Source of the DNA: Micromonospora haikouensis
GTDB taxonomy: Bacteria; Actinomycetota; Actinomycetes; Mycobacteriales; Micromonosporaceae
Assembly (NCBI RefSeq): GCF_900091595.1
Contig: NZ_FMCW01000001.1
Location: 339,856-403,855 of the forward strand
Reading direction: 5' to 3'
DNA: 64,000 nucleotides
Under the pieces are notes generated by a model. That model was not told the DNA's origin. It did no database searches and saw only the letters and a list, made by a program, of their open reading frames with translations. A program made the translations under genes and the position numbers. Positions 33,959 through 42,453 of this stretch are shown one piece after another. Every line of letters begins with the position of its first letter. Positions within the stretch are counted from its first letter, which is position 1.

Positions 33959-35937
33959 ACGGGCGGCTCTTCGCGCTGTTGGTCGGCATCGACCGGTACC
34001 GGGCGGTCGCCCCGTTGCAGGGCTGCGGCAACGACGTGGCGCAGGCGGCGGAGTTTCTCCGGGGACGCGTCCCGGCGCAGCGGGGCCCGGCGATCGAGGT
34101 GCTGCTGCACGAGCAGGCCACCCGCGAGGCGGTGGTCGACGGGCTGCGTACGCATCTCGGCCAGGCCGGGCCGGGCGACACCGCGCTGTTCTGGTTCAGC
34201 GGGCACGGCTCCCGGGCGGCGGTACCGCCGGAGTTGTGGCACCTCGAGCCGGGCGAGAAGCTGCAGACGCTGCTCTGCCACGACAGCCGCCACGGCGGCG
34301 TCCCCGACCTGTACGACAAGGAACTCCTGCTCCTGCTCGGCGCGGTCGCCGCCACCGGCTGCCACGTGGTGGCGGTGGTGGACAGCTGCCACTCGCACGG
34401 GGCCACCCGCAACCCGCAGCGGTCCGTCGCGGACCTGCCCACCGCGCCCGCGGTGGAGGCGCTCCTGCCGCAGCTGCGGCGGGCCGCCGCCCGGCCGCCG
34501 GTCGAGTACGTCTCGCTCGCCGCCTGCCGGTCGTTCGAGACGGCGACCGAGGACTGGCTCGACGGCCGGTGGCACGGGCTGTTCAGTTGGGGGCTGCTCG
34601 CTGCGATGCGCCGGCTCGGCCCGGCGGCCACCTACCGGGAGCTGCTCACCGCCGCCCGGTGCGAGGTGGAGCAGTACTCGTCCCGGCAGGTGCCGCAGTT
34701 GGATCCGGTCACGCCGGGCATCGCCGACCAGCCGTTCCTCGGCGGCCGGGTCCGTCCACCGGCCACGGGGATGTGGCTGCGCCGGTCCCGCCACGAGTGG
34801 CGGATCGACGCGGGCTCGTGCCACGGCCTGTCGACCGGTGCCGACGGCGACGACAGCCGCGTGGCCGTCGCCGGCACGGAGAACGAGGCGCGGATCCTGC
34901 GGGTGGGGGCGAATCACAGCGTCGTGGCCCCGATCGGTTGGGAGCCGGACGAGGACACGCAGTACCCGGTGGTGCTCAGCCGGGTGCCGATCCCGCAGGT
35001 CACCGTCGCCGTCGAGGGTGACCACCACCCCACGGTCGAGCTGGTGCTGGCGGCGCTGGGCACGGCCGGTCCCACCGGCGGCCCGTCGCCGTACGTCCGA
35101 CCGGTCCCCGGTGCGGCCTCCGCAGAGGGGCCCCAGCTGCGGCTGCGAGCCGACCAGCCGGGCCGGGTGGGCATCCGGGACCGGGACGACGCCCCGATCT
35201 GTCCCGACGCCAGCGACGTGTCCGGCGACGGGGCCCGGCGGTTGGTCGCCACGGTGGAACACCTGGCCCGGGTGCGCCGGGTCCGGGCGCTGACGAACCC
35301 GGTGTCCGGGCTGGCCGGCGCGGTGTCCCTGCAACTCGTCGAGGCCCGGGCGGCGGAGGTGACCGCCCCGGCGCACCGGCCGGCGCTGCTGCCCGGCCCG
35401 GACGGCGCGATCCATCTGCGCTACCGCCGGGACCGGGGCCGGTGGGTCGCGCCGACGGTCTTCGTCCGGCTGCACAACCACAGCTCCCGGCAGCTCTACT
35501 TCGTCCTGCTGAACGTCACCGAGGGCCATCGGGTGCACACCGGCCTTTTCCCCGGCGATCACGTCGCGCCGCGGTGGGCCGCCGCCGCCCTGCACGGTCG
35601 CCCGGTGGAGCTGCGGCTCCCCGACGACCAGCCGGTCACCCCGGGTGCCCGCACCCGCGACTGGCTGATCCTGCTCGCCGCCGAGGAGGAGTTCAGCTCG
35701 GCGGCGTTCGAGCTGCCGGACCTGTCCGGGGCGGGGTCGGGCCGGGGCCGGGTGCCGCGCGGGGTGACCGGGTTGCTCGGTCGGCTGGGTCTGGCGGCGG
35801 CGCACCGCGACGCCGGGGCCGTCGACGGCCCCGCGAGCGACTGGTTCACGCTGACCCTGCCGATCGTGACCGAGGTGCCCGGCAGCGCCACGGTGCCCGC
35901 CGGCGGTGTCGACGACGGGCAGGCCGTGGCGACGTGA
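33955..35937 (+). CDS. Caspase-like (peptidase C14) protein
   Basis: A 660-aa protein with an N-terminal caspase/metacaspase domain (residues 1-260) that starts LFALLVGIDRYRAVAPLQGC. The catalytic dyad is His84 in FWFSGHGSRA and Cys145 in VVAVVDSCHSHGAT. The remaining 400 residues form beta-rich domains, including HLRYRRDRGRWVAPTVFVRL and a segment resembling the N-terminal style of other caspase-associated proteins; no enzyme motif is seen. Bacterial caspases of this class cut proteins after basic residues and often trigger cell suicide. Coupling by 4-bp overlaps to the genes on both sides suggests a fixed ratio of the three products. Confidence 0.9.
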   Translation: MNGRLFALLVGIDRYRAVAPLQGCGNDVAQAAEFLRGRVPAQRGPAIEVLLHEQATREAVVDGLRTHLGQAGPGDTALFWFSGHGSRAAVPPELWHLEPGEKLQTLLCHDSRHGGVPDLYDKELLLLLGAVAATGCHVVAVVDSCHSHGATRNPQRSVADLPTAPAVEALLPQLRRAAARPPVEYVSLAACRSFETATEDWLDGRWHGLFSWGLLAAMRRLGPAATYRELLTAARCEVEQYSSRQVPQLDPVTPGIADQPFLGGRVRPPATGMWLRRSRHEWRIDAGSCHGLSTGADGDDSRVAVAGTENEARILRVGANHSVVAPIGWEPDEDTQYPVVLSRVPIPQVTVAVEGDHHPTVELVLAALGTAGPTGGPSPYVRPVPGAASAEGPQLRLRADQPGRVGIRDRDDAPICPDASDVSGDGARRLVATVEHLARVRRVRALTNPVSGLAGAVSLQLVEARAAEVTAPAHRPALLPGPDGAIHLRYRRDRGRWVAPTVFVRLHNHSSRQLYFVLLNVTEGHRVHTGLFPGDHVAPRWAAAALHGRPVELRLPDDQPVTPGARTRDWLILLAAEEEFSSAAFELPDLSGAGSGRGRVPRGVTGLLGRLGLAAAHRDAGAVDGPASDWFTLTLPIVTEVPGSATVPAGGVDDGQAVAT

Positions 35938-38900
35938 CCGGCCCGCACGACCCGGACCAGCCGCCGCCGGACGAGTGGATCGACCTGCTGCTGCGGCACC
36001 AGGAGAACCCACCGCCGGGTGCGGATCCGGCCGGGCTGGCGGGGCTGATCGGCGAGGCGTTCCTGCAGCGGTACGCCGACGACCCGGACGACGCGCACCT
36101 GGCCACCGCGATCGAGCAGCTGACCCGGGCGCTGCACGGCTCTCCGCACCACGCCGACGCGGCCGGCTGGCACTACGGGCTGGGGCTGGCCCACGGTGAG
36201 CGCGCCCGGCGGGCGGTGGCAGCGGTGCTCGCCGGCTCCGCCGAGCGGCCCGAGGGGCCGGCCGTGAGCCAGGACCGAGCGGTGGCCCACCTGACCGCCG
36301 CCTACCGGGGCTGGCCGTCGGACGATCCCGAGCGGGACGCCGTGGCCGTGGAGTTGCTCGACGAGGTCTGGGACCGGTTCCAGTGGCAGGTCCTGGACCT
36401 CGAACCCGACTCGCCGGCCGCCCACGCCGAGCTGGACCGCATGGAGCGGGCCATGGCCGAGGTCACCGTCGGCGACGCCGACCCGCACCGGGCCCGGTAC
36501 GCCCGGATGCTCGGCGGCCTGGCCCGGCTGGCCCGCTACGACTACGCCGGTGGGCGACGCCAGGACCTCGACGAGGGCGTCGCGCAGCTCACGGCCGCCC
36601 TGGCCGCCCTGCCTCCGGAGACCCCCCGCTACGCGGTCGCCTCCGACGAACTGGTCGCCGGATACCTGGAGCTCACCGGCCTGGACGAGGACCGCACCTG
36701 CCTGGACCTGGCCATCGCCGTGGGCGACCGGGGGATCAGGGCCGCGCGGCCGGGCCAACCCGGCTGGCTCAGCCTGCACCGCAGCCAGGCGTACGGGTAC
36801 GCGACCCGATGGGACCTCGACCAGGACCCGGCGGACGTCGCGGCGGCGATCCACTGCTGGCGTACGGTGCGGGCGGAGGACCCGGACGCTGCCTCGGCGG
36901 TGGCCCTGGCCGAGCTGTTGCACAGCCGCGCGGAGCTGACCGAGGACCCCGACGGTCTCGCGGAGGCCGTCGAGCTGCTCGTCGGCGCGCTGCCGGAGGC
37001 GGCCGAGGCCGGGCCGGTCTGGCAGCGGCTGGGCGAGATCCACCTGCTGCGCTGGCAGCGGGGCCGGGAGCCCGGCAGTCTGGCGGCTGCGGGCGACTGC
37101 CTGGACCGGGCGCTGCGCGGCGGCCTGCCGGCGGAGGCCCTGTTCGCCGTGCACCGGACCCGGCTCATGGTCGCCTGGGAGACGACGACCCACGAGGAGA
37201 CGGCCGAACCGGGCTCGGTGCCGCGGGGCCTGGGCCGGTTGCGCCGAGTCGTGCAGGAGGCCACCGACGCGTTGCACGCCGCGATTGATGCCACGCCGAC
37301 CGAGCGGGCCACCCTGGCCGGTCTGATCCTCTACGCGGAGTGCACTGTGATCGGCATCATGCTCGACGACGCCGACCTGCCCCACCTGCGGTCGTTGCTC
37401 GCGATCGCCAGGACCGCCGCCGCCGACCCGCCGCCGGGATTCACCGGGGCGATGGACCTCATCGAGGGCGTTCTGGACGACGCCGCCGCGAGCAGCAGCG
37501 CCGAGTCCGCCTCCGACTTCGGGGTCACCAGGTTCGCCGCCGCGCTCAACGACCGGCACCTCGACGAGCCCACCGCCCTTCGAGGGCTGACCAGGCTGGC
37601 GCTGCTCTCCCGGGGCGCCCGGCTCGGCGACGTGCGAAGTTCCCGCGCCGGTGCCGGCCGGCTGGACGGGTCGACCGACGCCGCGGAGGGGGACGCCGCA
37701 CGGACCGACGCCGAGTCCGAACTCGTCGAGGTCGCCTTCCACGTCATCCGGCACGGTGCCCGACGGGATTTCGCGGCCATGCGGGAGGCGATCCGCAGGG
37801 CCGACGGGCTGCGCGACCGGATCGGTCCGTCGCGCGTGGTCCGCCAGATCGTCGACCCGATGCTCGACGCCGGCCGGAGCCTCTACGCTATGAACACCCA
37901 TGGCCCGCTGCCGCCCGCCGGGGCGCCGGTGCCGCTGCCGGCCGGGCGGCTCTCCGCCCGGAGGGTGGCGACCGTGGTCATGAACGCGGGGGTGCAGGTC
38001 ATGGCGGCTCGCCGGTGGGCGGACCACGGGCTGCTCCGGCGCTGGGCCGACCACCTGGTGGGGGTCGCCGACCGGCTGGAGCCGGCGGACCGGATGTCGC
38101 TCGTGCTGCTGTCGATCGCCGCCAAGGCCGAGCTCTGGCGGGCCGCCGCGCTGCGAGAGCGCACCGCCGCGGCCCGTGCCGCCCGGTACCTCGACCGGGC
38201 CCGTGCCGCCGGCCCCGATTCCGCCGGATCGCTCTGGGCCGAGCTGGTCGGCGACCACGCCGAGGCGCTGCGCCGGTCCGGGGACCCGGACCGGGCGGCG
38301 ACACGGCGGCTCGGGCTGGCCGGGCTGCGGGCCCAGGCCCGGGACGTCCTGCTCCAGTCCGGCACCGATCAGGCGCTGGAGGCAGCCCGGTCGGCCGCCG
38401 ACGCCGCGACCCGGGTGGTCCGGTGGTGCCTGCAGGACGAGGCCGACGACGACCTGCTCGCCGCCCTCGACGCGGGCCGGAGCCTGACCCTGCAGGCCTC
38501 CACCGCCGGCCGCACCGTGCCGGAGCTGTTGGGCCGGGCCGGCCGCACCGACCTGGCGGCGGAGTGGGAACAGTCCGGCGGCCTGGGCCGCGACCAGGTC
38601 ACCGGGGACCTGCTCGGCGCGGTGGTCGCCGCCAGCGAGGTACCGGACGATCTGCGTCCCCGGGTGCTGCGCGCCCTGGAGGGCGCCGGCCTCCTCGACG
38701 ACCTGCTGCCTCCACTGAGGCCCGACGACGTGCGGGCCGCACTCCGCGCCCTGGACCTCGACGCTTTGGTCTACCTGGTGCCGGCCGCCCCGGGGGTGCC
38801 GGGGCTCGCGGTCCTGGTGCCCGCCACCGGTGAGATCCTCCCGCAGGAGTTCCCCGACCTGACCGTGGCACCCGGCGCGCCGGTGCGCCGGCTACTGTCG

Positions 38901-39902
38901 GCTGCCCTGGGCCCGACCGGCACCGGGCCACGGGTGGCGGGACCGGTCGGCGGCGACGTGGGCGAGACCGGGGCCGACGTGGCCGCGACCCGGATCGACG
39001 ACCTGTGCCGGTGGGCGTGGCGGGCGGTGCTCGGCCGGCTCGTCGACGACCTGCGGGCGCTGCGGCCCGGCCGGCCCGCCCGGGTGGCGCTGGTGCCGAT
39101 GGGACTGCTCGGGCTGGTCCCCTGGCACGCCGCGTACGAGCAGACCGCGGCCGGCCGGCGGTACGCCATGCACGACCTGGTGGTCTCGTACACGCCGTCG
39201 GCCCGGATGCTCTGTGCCACGGCGACGCGACCGTCCCGACCCGTCCGGTCCGCCCTGGTCGTCGGGGATCCCCTCGGCGACCTGCGGTACGCCGGTGTCG
39301 AGGCCCACGCCGTGTTCGAGCGGTTCTACCCCGACGGCGACTATCTGGGGGCGGCGCATCCCGACCCGGGGCGGCGGGCCACCCGGGAGAACGTGCTGTC
39401 GTGGCTGCGTACCGCCGGGGTGGGTCCCTCGATGCTGCACTTCGCCTGTCACGGCCGGGTGGAGCCGGCCCTGCCGGCGGACGCCCACCTGGTGCTGGCC
39501 GACGGGCCGCTGCCGGCCCGGGAGCTGCTGGAAGTGTCGCGCCGGGCCGCGCTCGACCTCGGCCGGGTGTTCCTGGCAGCCTGCACCACGAATGTCGCCG
39601 GTGGCGATCACGACGAGGCGTTCAGCCTGGCCACCGCCTTCCTGGCCGCCGGCGCGCACACGGTCTTCGGGTCGCTGTGGCGGGTGCCGGACGACGGCAC
39701 GTCGTTGCTCATGTACGTGGTGCACCACCTGCTGCGACAGGGCAACGCGCCGGCCGACGCCCTGCGCCGGGCCCAGCTGTGGATGCTCGACCCGGACCGG
39801 CGGCCACCGGCCGGCATGCCCCCCGAGTTGGCCGCGGCGTGCGGCGGGGCGTCGTTGGCGCAACCGCTGTCGTGGGCCGCGTTCACCCACCTCGGGTGGT
39901 GA
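35934..39902 (+). CDS. CHAT-domain peptidase with long helical-repeat region
   Basis: A 1322-aa protein. Residues 20-950 are Ala/Leu/Arg-rich helical repeats of TPR type. The C-terminal 330 residues form a CHAT (caspase HetF-associated) domain with His1173 in LHFACHGRVEPALP and Cys1217 in VFLAACTTNVAGGD, then FLAAGAHTVFGSLWRVPD and the usual C-terminal helix. CHAT proteases are separase-like; TPR-CHAT partners sense a trigger and cleave a target, as in type III CRISPR Craspase or gasdermin systems. The GTG at 35934 overlaps the caspase stop by 4 bp. A hairpin follows the stop. Confidence 0.9.
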   Translation: MTGPHDPDQPPPDEWIDLLLRHQENPPPGADPAGLAGLIGEAFLQRYADDPDDAHLATAIEQLTRALHGSPHHADAAGWHYGLGLAHGERARRAVAAVLAGSAERPEGPAVSQDRAVAHLTAAYRGWPSDDPERDAVAVELLDEVWDRFQWQVLDLEPDSPAAHAELDRMERAMAEVTVGDADPHRARYARMLGGLARLARYDYAGGRRQDLDEGVAQLTAALAALPPETPRYAVASDELVAGYLELTGLDEDRTCLDLAIAVGDRGIRAARPGQPGWLSLHRSQAYGYATRWDLDQDPADVAAAIHCWRTVRAEDPDAASAVALAELLHSRAELTEDPDGLAEAVELLVGALPEAAEAGPVWQRLGEIHLLRWQRGREPGSLAAAGDCLDRALRGGLPAEALFAVHRTRLMVAWETTTHEETAEPGSVPRGLGRLRRVVQEATDALHAAIDATPTERATLAGLILYAECTVIGIMLDDADLPHLRSLLAIARTAAADPPPGFTGAMDLIEGVLDDAAASSSAESASDFGVTRFAAALNDRHLDEPTALRGLTRLALLSRGARLGDVRSSRAGAGRLDGSTDAAEGDAARTDAESELVEVAFHVIRHGARRDFAAMREAIRRADGLRDRIGPSRVVRQIVDPMLDAGRSLYAMNTHGPLPPAGAPVPLPAGRLSARRVATVVMNAGVQVMAARRWADHGLLRRWADHLVGVADRLEPADRMSLVLLSIAAKAELWRAAALRERTAAARAARYLDRARAAGPDSAGSLWAELVGDHAEALRRSGDPDRAATRRLGLAGLRAQARDVLLQSGTDQALEAARSAADAATRVVRWCLQDEADDDLLAALDAGRSLTLQASTAGRTVPELLGRAGRTDLAAEWEQSGGLGRDQVTGDLLGAVVAASEVPDDLRPRVLRALEGAGLLDDLLPPLRPDDVRAALRALDLDALVYLVPAAPGVPGLAVLVPATGEILPQEFPDLTVAPGAPVRRLLSAALGPTGTGPRVAGPVGGDVGETGADVAATRIDDLCRWAWRAVLGRLVDDLRALRPGRPARVALVPMGLLGLVPWHAAYEQTAAGRRYAMHDLVVSYTPSARMLCATATRPSRPVRSALVVGDPLGDLRYAGVEAHAVFERFYPDGDYLGAAHPDPGRRATRENVLSWLRTAGVGPSMLHFACHGRVEPALPADAHLVLADGPLPARELLEVSRRAALDLGRVFLAACTTNVAGGDHDEAFSLATAFLAAGAHTVFGSLWRVPDDGTSLLMYVVHHLLRQGNAPADALRRAQLWMLDPDRRPPAGMPPELAAACGGASLAQPLSWAAFTHLGW

Positions 39903-39918
39903 GAGGGGAACCCCTCTC
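39901..39918 (+). terminator. Terminator hairpin after CHAT gene
   Basis: GAGAGGG/CCCTCTC forms a perfect stem around GAAC, overlapping the last two bases of the CHAT stop codon. Confidence 0.55.
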
Positions 39919-39933
39919 TACCGTAGGCGTTAA

Positions 39934-39947
39934 CAAGGGGCCCCTCC
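39934..39947. terminator. CAAGGGGCCCCTCC element (second copy)
   Basis: It lies in GTTAACAAGGGGCCCCTCCTTAC, directly before the FAD oxidoreductase stop, and matches the element at 26046-26059 in 13 of 14 positions. It is partly palindromic (AAGGGGCCCCTcCTT). Confidence 0.4.
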
Positions 39948-41573
39948 TTACACCCAGTCGGCGAGGATGCGGCGGGCCGCGTTGTGGCCGGCCGCCCCGA
40001 TGACGCTGCCCGCCGGGTGGCAGCCGGCGCTGCCGGCGTAGACGCCGTCGACGCCGGTGGCGTACGGCATCCGGTCGGTGAAGGAGACCGTGTTGTCGAC
40101 GTGGTGGATGTGCCCGCCGGTGATGCCGAAGTGCGCCTCGATGCCGGCCGGGGTCAGCGGCACGGCGTCGGCGATCAGGTCGCCGGTGCCGGGCGCGTAC
40201 CGCTCGCAGATGCCGATCAGCCGGTCGACGTAGCCGGGCAGGGCCGCGTCCCAGGTGCCGTCGGCGAGCGCGTAGGGCACCGACTGCACGAACAGGGCCG
40301 ACGAGTGGTGCCCTTCGGCGTCGGACAGCGACGGGTCGACGGTGGTGTGCAGATACCACTCGATGGTGGGCTCGGCGGGCAGCCGCCCGGCCTGCACGTC
40401 GGCCCACATGGCGCGCAACGCCGCCATCGGCGGCTCGCCCCCGCCGCCGACCAGCGACGCCGAGCCGGGCAGCAGGTGGATGGTGGAGCCGAACGGGCTG
40501 GGCGCGCCGGGGGGCAGGCAGGAGAAGCGGGGCAGCCCGGTCAGCGCCAGGTTGACCTTGAGGGTGGTGCCGGGCCGGCGGACGGCCGCCATCCGCGCGC
40601 CCAGCTCCGCCGGGAGCGCGCCGTCGGGCAGCAATTCCATCAGCCGGTACGGGTCGCACGCCCCGAGCACCACCCGGGCGGCCACGTGCCGGCCGTCGGC
40701 GAGGGTCACGCCGCTGGCCGCGCCGCCGTCGAGGGTGATCGCGGTGACCGGGGCGTCGGTCAGGATGCGCGCCCCGGCGGCGCGGGCCGCGTCGGCGAAG
40801 GTGCGCGAGACGGTGCCCATGCCGCCCTCGGCGATCATCCAGGTGCCGTCGGATCCGGGCAGCCGGCACATGTTGTGCACGAGGAAGTTATGCCCGGTGC
40901 CGGGGTCGTCGGGGCCGGCGTTCAGCCCGGACAGCCCGTCGGTGACCGCGTACATGCTGACCAGCAGCTCGGAGCGGAAGTCGAAGCGGGCCAGGTAGTC
41001 GGCGACGGAGCCGCGCACGAGGTCGACGAAGACCTGCCGCAGGGCGGGCCGGACGTGCCGCTGCGCGATCTCCTCGACCGGCAGCGGCTCGGCCAGCCAG
41101 GCGGGGGCCAGGTCGTCGCGGAGCTGGGCCAGCTCGGCCTGCATGGCGTCGTCGGCGGCCACGTCGGCGGGGGAGAAGAACTCCGCGAGCTGCCGCCGGG
41201 TGGCGGCCGTGTCGCTGCCCATCAGCAGGTACGGCGACCCGGTGCCGCCCGGGGTGGGCAGGAAGTAGTGCGGGTCGCGGCGCAGCACGGGGATGCGCAC
41301 GTCGAGCGTGGCGAGCAGCTCCGGCGGCATCAGGCCGAGAAGGTAGGACCCGGTGGAGTGGCGCAGCCCGGGCACCTTCGGGAACGGGTTCTCGGTGCGG
41401 GTGGCCCCGCCGATCACCCCGGCGGCCTCCAGCACCAGCACGTCGAGGCCGGCGCGGGCCAGCAGGATCGCCGAGACCAGCCCGTTGTGCCCGGAGCCGA
41501 CGACCACCACGTCGGCGCGGGCCGGCAGGTCACTCGCGTTGCTCGTCGCGGTCGTGCCGCTGTGCTCGCTCAT
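39948..41573 (-). CDS. FAD-dependent phytoene-desaturase-like oxidoreductase
   Basis: A 541-aa flavoprotein of the amine-oxidase/phytoene-dehydrogenase superfamily, closest in style to the PYROXD2 group. The dinucleotide-binding site is VVVVGSGHNGLVSAILLARAG (about residues 21-41), with the second part VLEAAGVIGGATRTENPF. The C-terminal FAD signature is TGVDGVYAGSAGCHPAGSVIGAAG. The substrate is unknown. It follows the TetR gene by 11 bp on the same strand and is probably co-transcribed under its control. Confidence 0.88.
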   Translation of the reverse strand: MSEHSGTTATSNASDLPARADVVVVGSGHNGLVSAILLARAGLDVLVLEAAGVIGGATRTENPFPKVPGLRHSTGSYLLGLMPPELLATLDVRIPVLRRDPHYFLPTPGGTGSPYLLMGSDTAATRRQLAEFFSPADVAADDAMQAELAQLRDDLAPAWLAEPLPVEEIAQRHVRPALRQVFVDLVRGSVADYLARFDFRSELLVSMYAVTDGLSGLNAGPDDPGTGHNFLVHNMCRLPGSDGTWMIAEGGMGTVSRTFADAARAAGARILTDAPVTAITLDGGAASGVTLADGRHVAARVVLGACDPYRLMELLPDGALPAELGARMAAVRRPGTTLKVNLALTGLPRFSCLPPGAPSPFGSTIHLLPGSASLVGGGGEPPMAALRAMWADVQAGRLPAEPTIEWYLHTTVDPSLSDAEGHHSSALFVQSVPYALADGTWDAALPGYVDRLIGICERYAPGTGDLIADAVPLTPAGIEAHFGITGGHIHHVDNTVSFTDRMPYATGVDGVYAGSAGCHPAGSVIGAAGHNAARRILADWV

Positions 41574-41584
41574 GCTCGGGCAGC

Positions 41585-42343
41585 CTAGTGCCGCGCCGAC
41601 CCGGCCGGGGGGCCGTCGCCGTTCCCGGCCGGCGGGCCGCCGTCGGGTGCCCCGCGCAGCTGGCCGAGCAGCGCGGCGAGTTCGGTCTCGAACAGCGCCC
41701 CGGGGGAGTCCACGGCCCAGGCGAGGTGGCCGAAGACCTCCATGGCGACCAGGCCGTAGAGCCGGGTCCAGGCCGACAGGAACGCGTACGCGACCTCGAT
41801 CGGCAGCTCGCCGTGCTTGGCGGTGAGCGGGGTGAGGTGGCAGCCGAGCTGCTGGTGCAGCACGTCGGCCGGGGGGCCGGGCAGCGCCGCGCCCCGGGTC
41901 AGCGCGAGGAACGGGGCGAGGAAGACCGCCCCGAACCGCGCGCCCGGGTGCTCGGCGTCGGCGCAGGCGTCGGTGAACGCGGCGACCCCCGGGACGGGGT
42001 TGCCGAAGATCAGGCTGAACTCGGCGGGGTGCGCGACGGCCCAGTGGCGCATCGCCCGGCACATGGCCGTGAGCTGGTCGACGGGTTTTCCGCCGGCGGC
42101 GTCCCGGGCCGCCTCGATGATGCCGCGCAGCTCGTCGTAGAGGTCGCCGGCCAGCGCGCCGACGAGGGCCTCCAGGTTGGGGAAGTAGCGGTAGATGGCG
42201 GGCGCGGTCATCCCCATGTCGCGGGCGATGGCGCGCAGGGAGATCGCCTCGACCCCGCCGGTCACGAGCAGCCGGCGAGCCCCGTCCTTGATCTCGGACA
42301 GGGTGGTCGCGCGTAGCCGTTCCCGGCGGGTCGGTGCGGACAT
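41585..42343 (-). CDS. TetR-family transcription regulator
   Basis: A 252-aa regulator with an N-terminal helix-turn-helix (LRATTLSEIKDGARRLLVTG, ISLRAIARDMGMTAPAIYRYFPNLEALVGAL, residues 8-60). The helical ligand domain resembles the TetR C-terminal WHG-type group. The ATG at 42343 is preferred over an upstream in-frame ATG at 42397, because the operator would otherwise lie inside the coding region. It probably represses itself, the FAD oxidoreductase and the divergent MMPL gene through the palindrome at 42382-42398. Confidence 0.9.
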   Translation of the reverse strand: MSAPTRRERLRATTLSEIKDGARRLLVTGGVEAISLRAIARDMGMTAPAIYRYFPNLEALVGALAGDLYDELRGIIEAARDAAGGKPVDQLTAMCRAMRHWAVAHPAEFSLIFGNPVPGVAAFTDACADAEHPGARFGAVFLAPFLALTRGAALPGPPADVLHQQLGCHLTPLTAKHGELPIEVAYAFLSAWTRLYGLVAMEVFGHLAWAVDSPGALFETELAALLGQLRGAPDGGPPAGNGDGPPAGSARH

Positions 42344-42381
42344 GCGTGAACCCCCTTGACTGGAGCGAACACCGTAGTCAT

Positions 42382-42398
42382 AGTAAACGGCGTTCACT
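42382..42398. promoter_or_regulatory. TetR operator between tetR and MMPL genes
   Basis: AGTAAACGGCGTTCACT reads as AGTnAAC-3-GTTnACT, an inverted repeat with perfect half-sites. It overlaps a minus-strand -10-like TACTAT. Its position, 38 bp upstream of tetR and 55 bp before the MMPL start, fits a TetR dimer site. Confidence 0.7.
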
Positions 42399-42453
42399 TC
42401 TGAGAGCCATGGTTACTGACCACGACCTTAAACGGTCGGTGAGGGGGAATGCG

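Noticed and set aside
35559..38258. 899-codon minus-strand frame opposite the caspase and CHAT genes
   Set aside because: Composition is typical of antisense shadow frames and no domain is recognisable.
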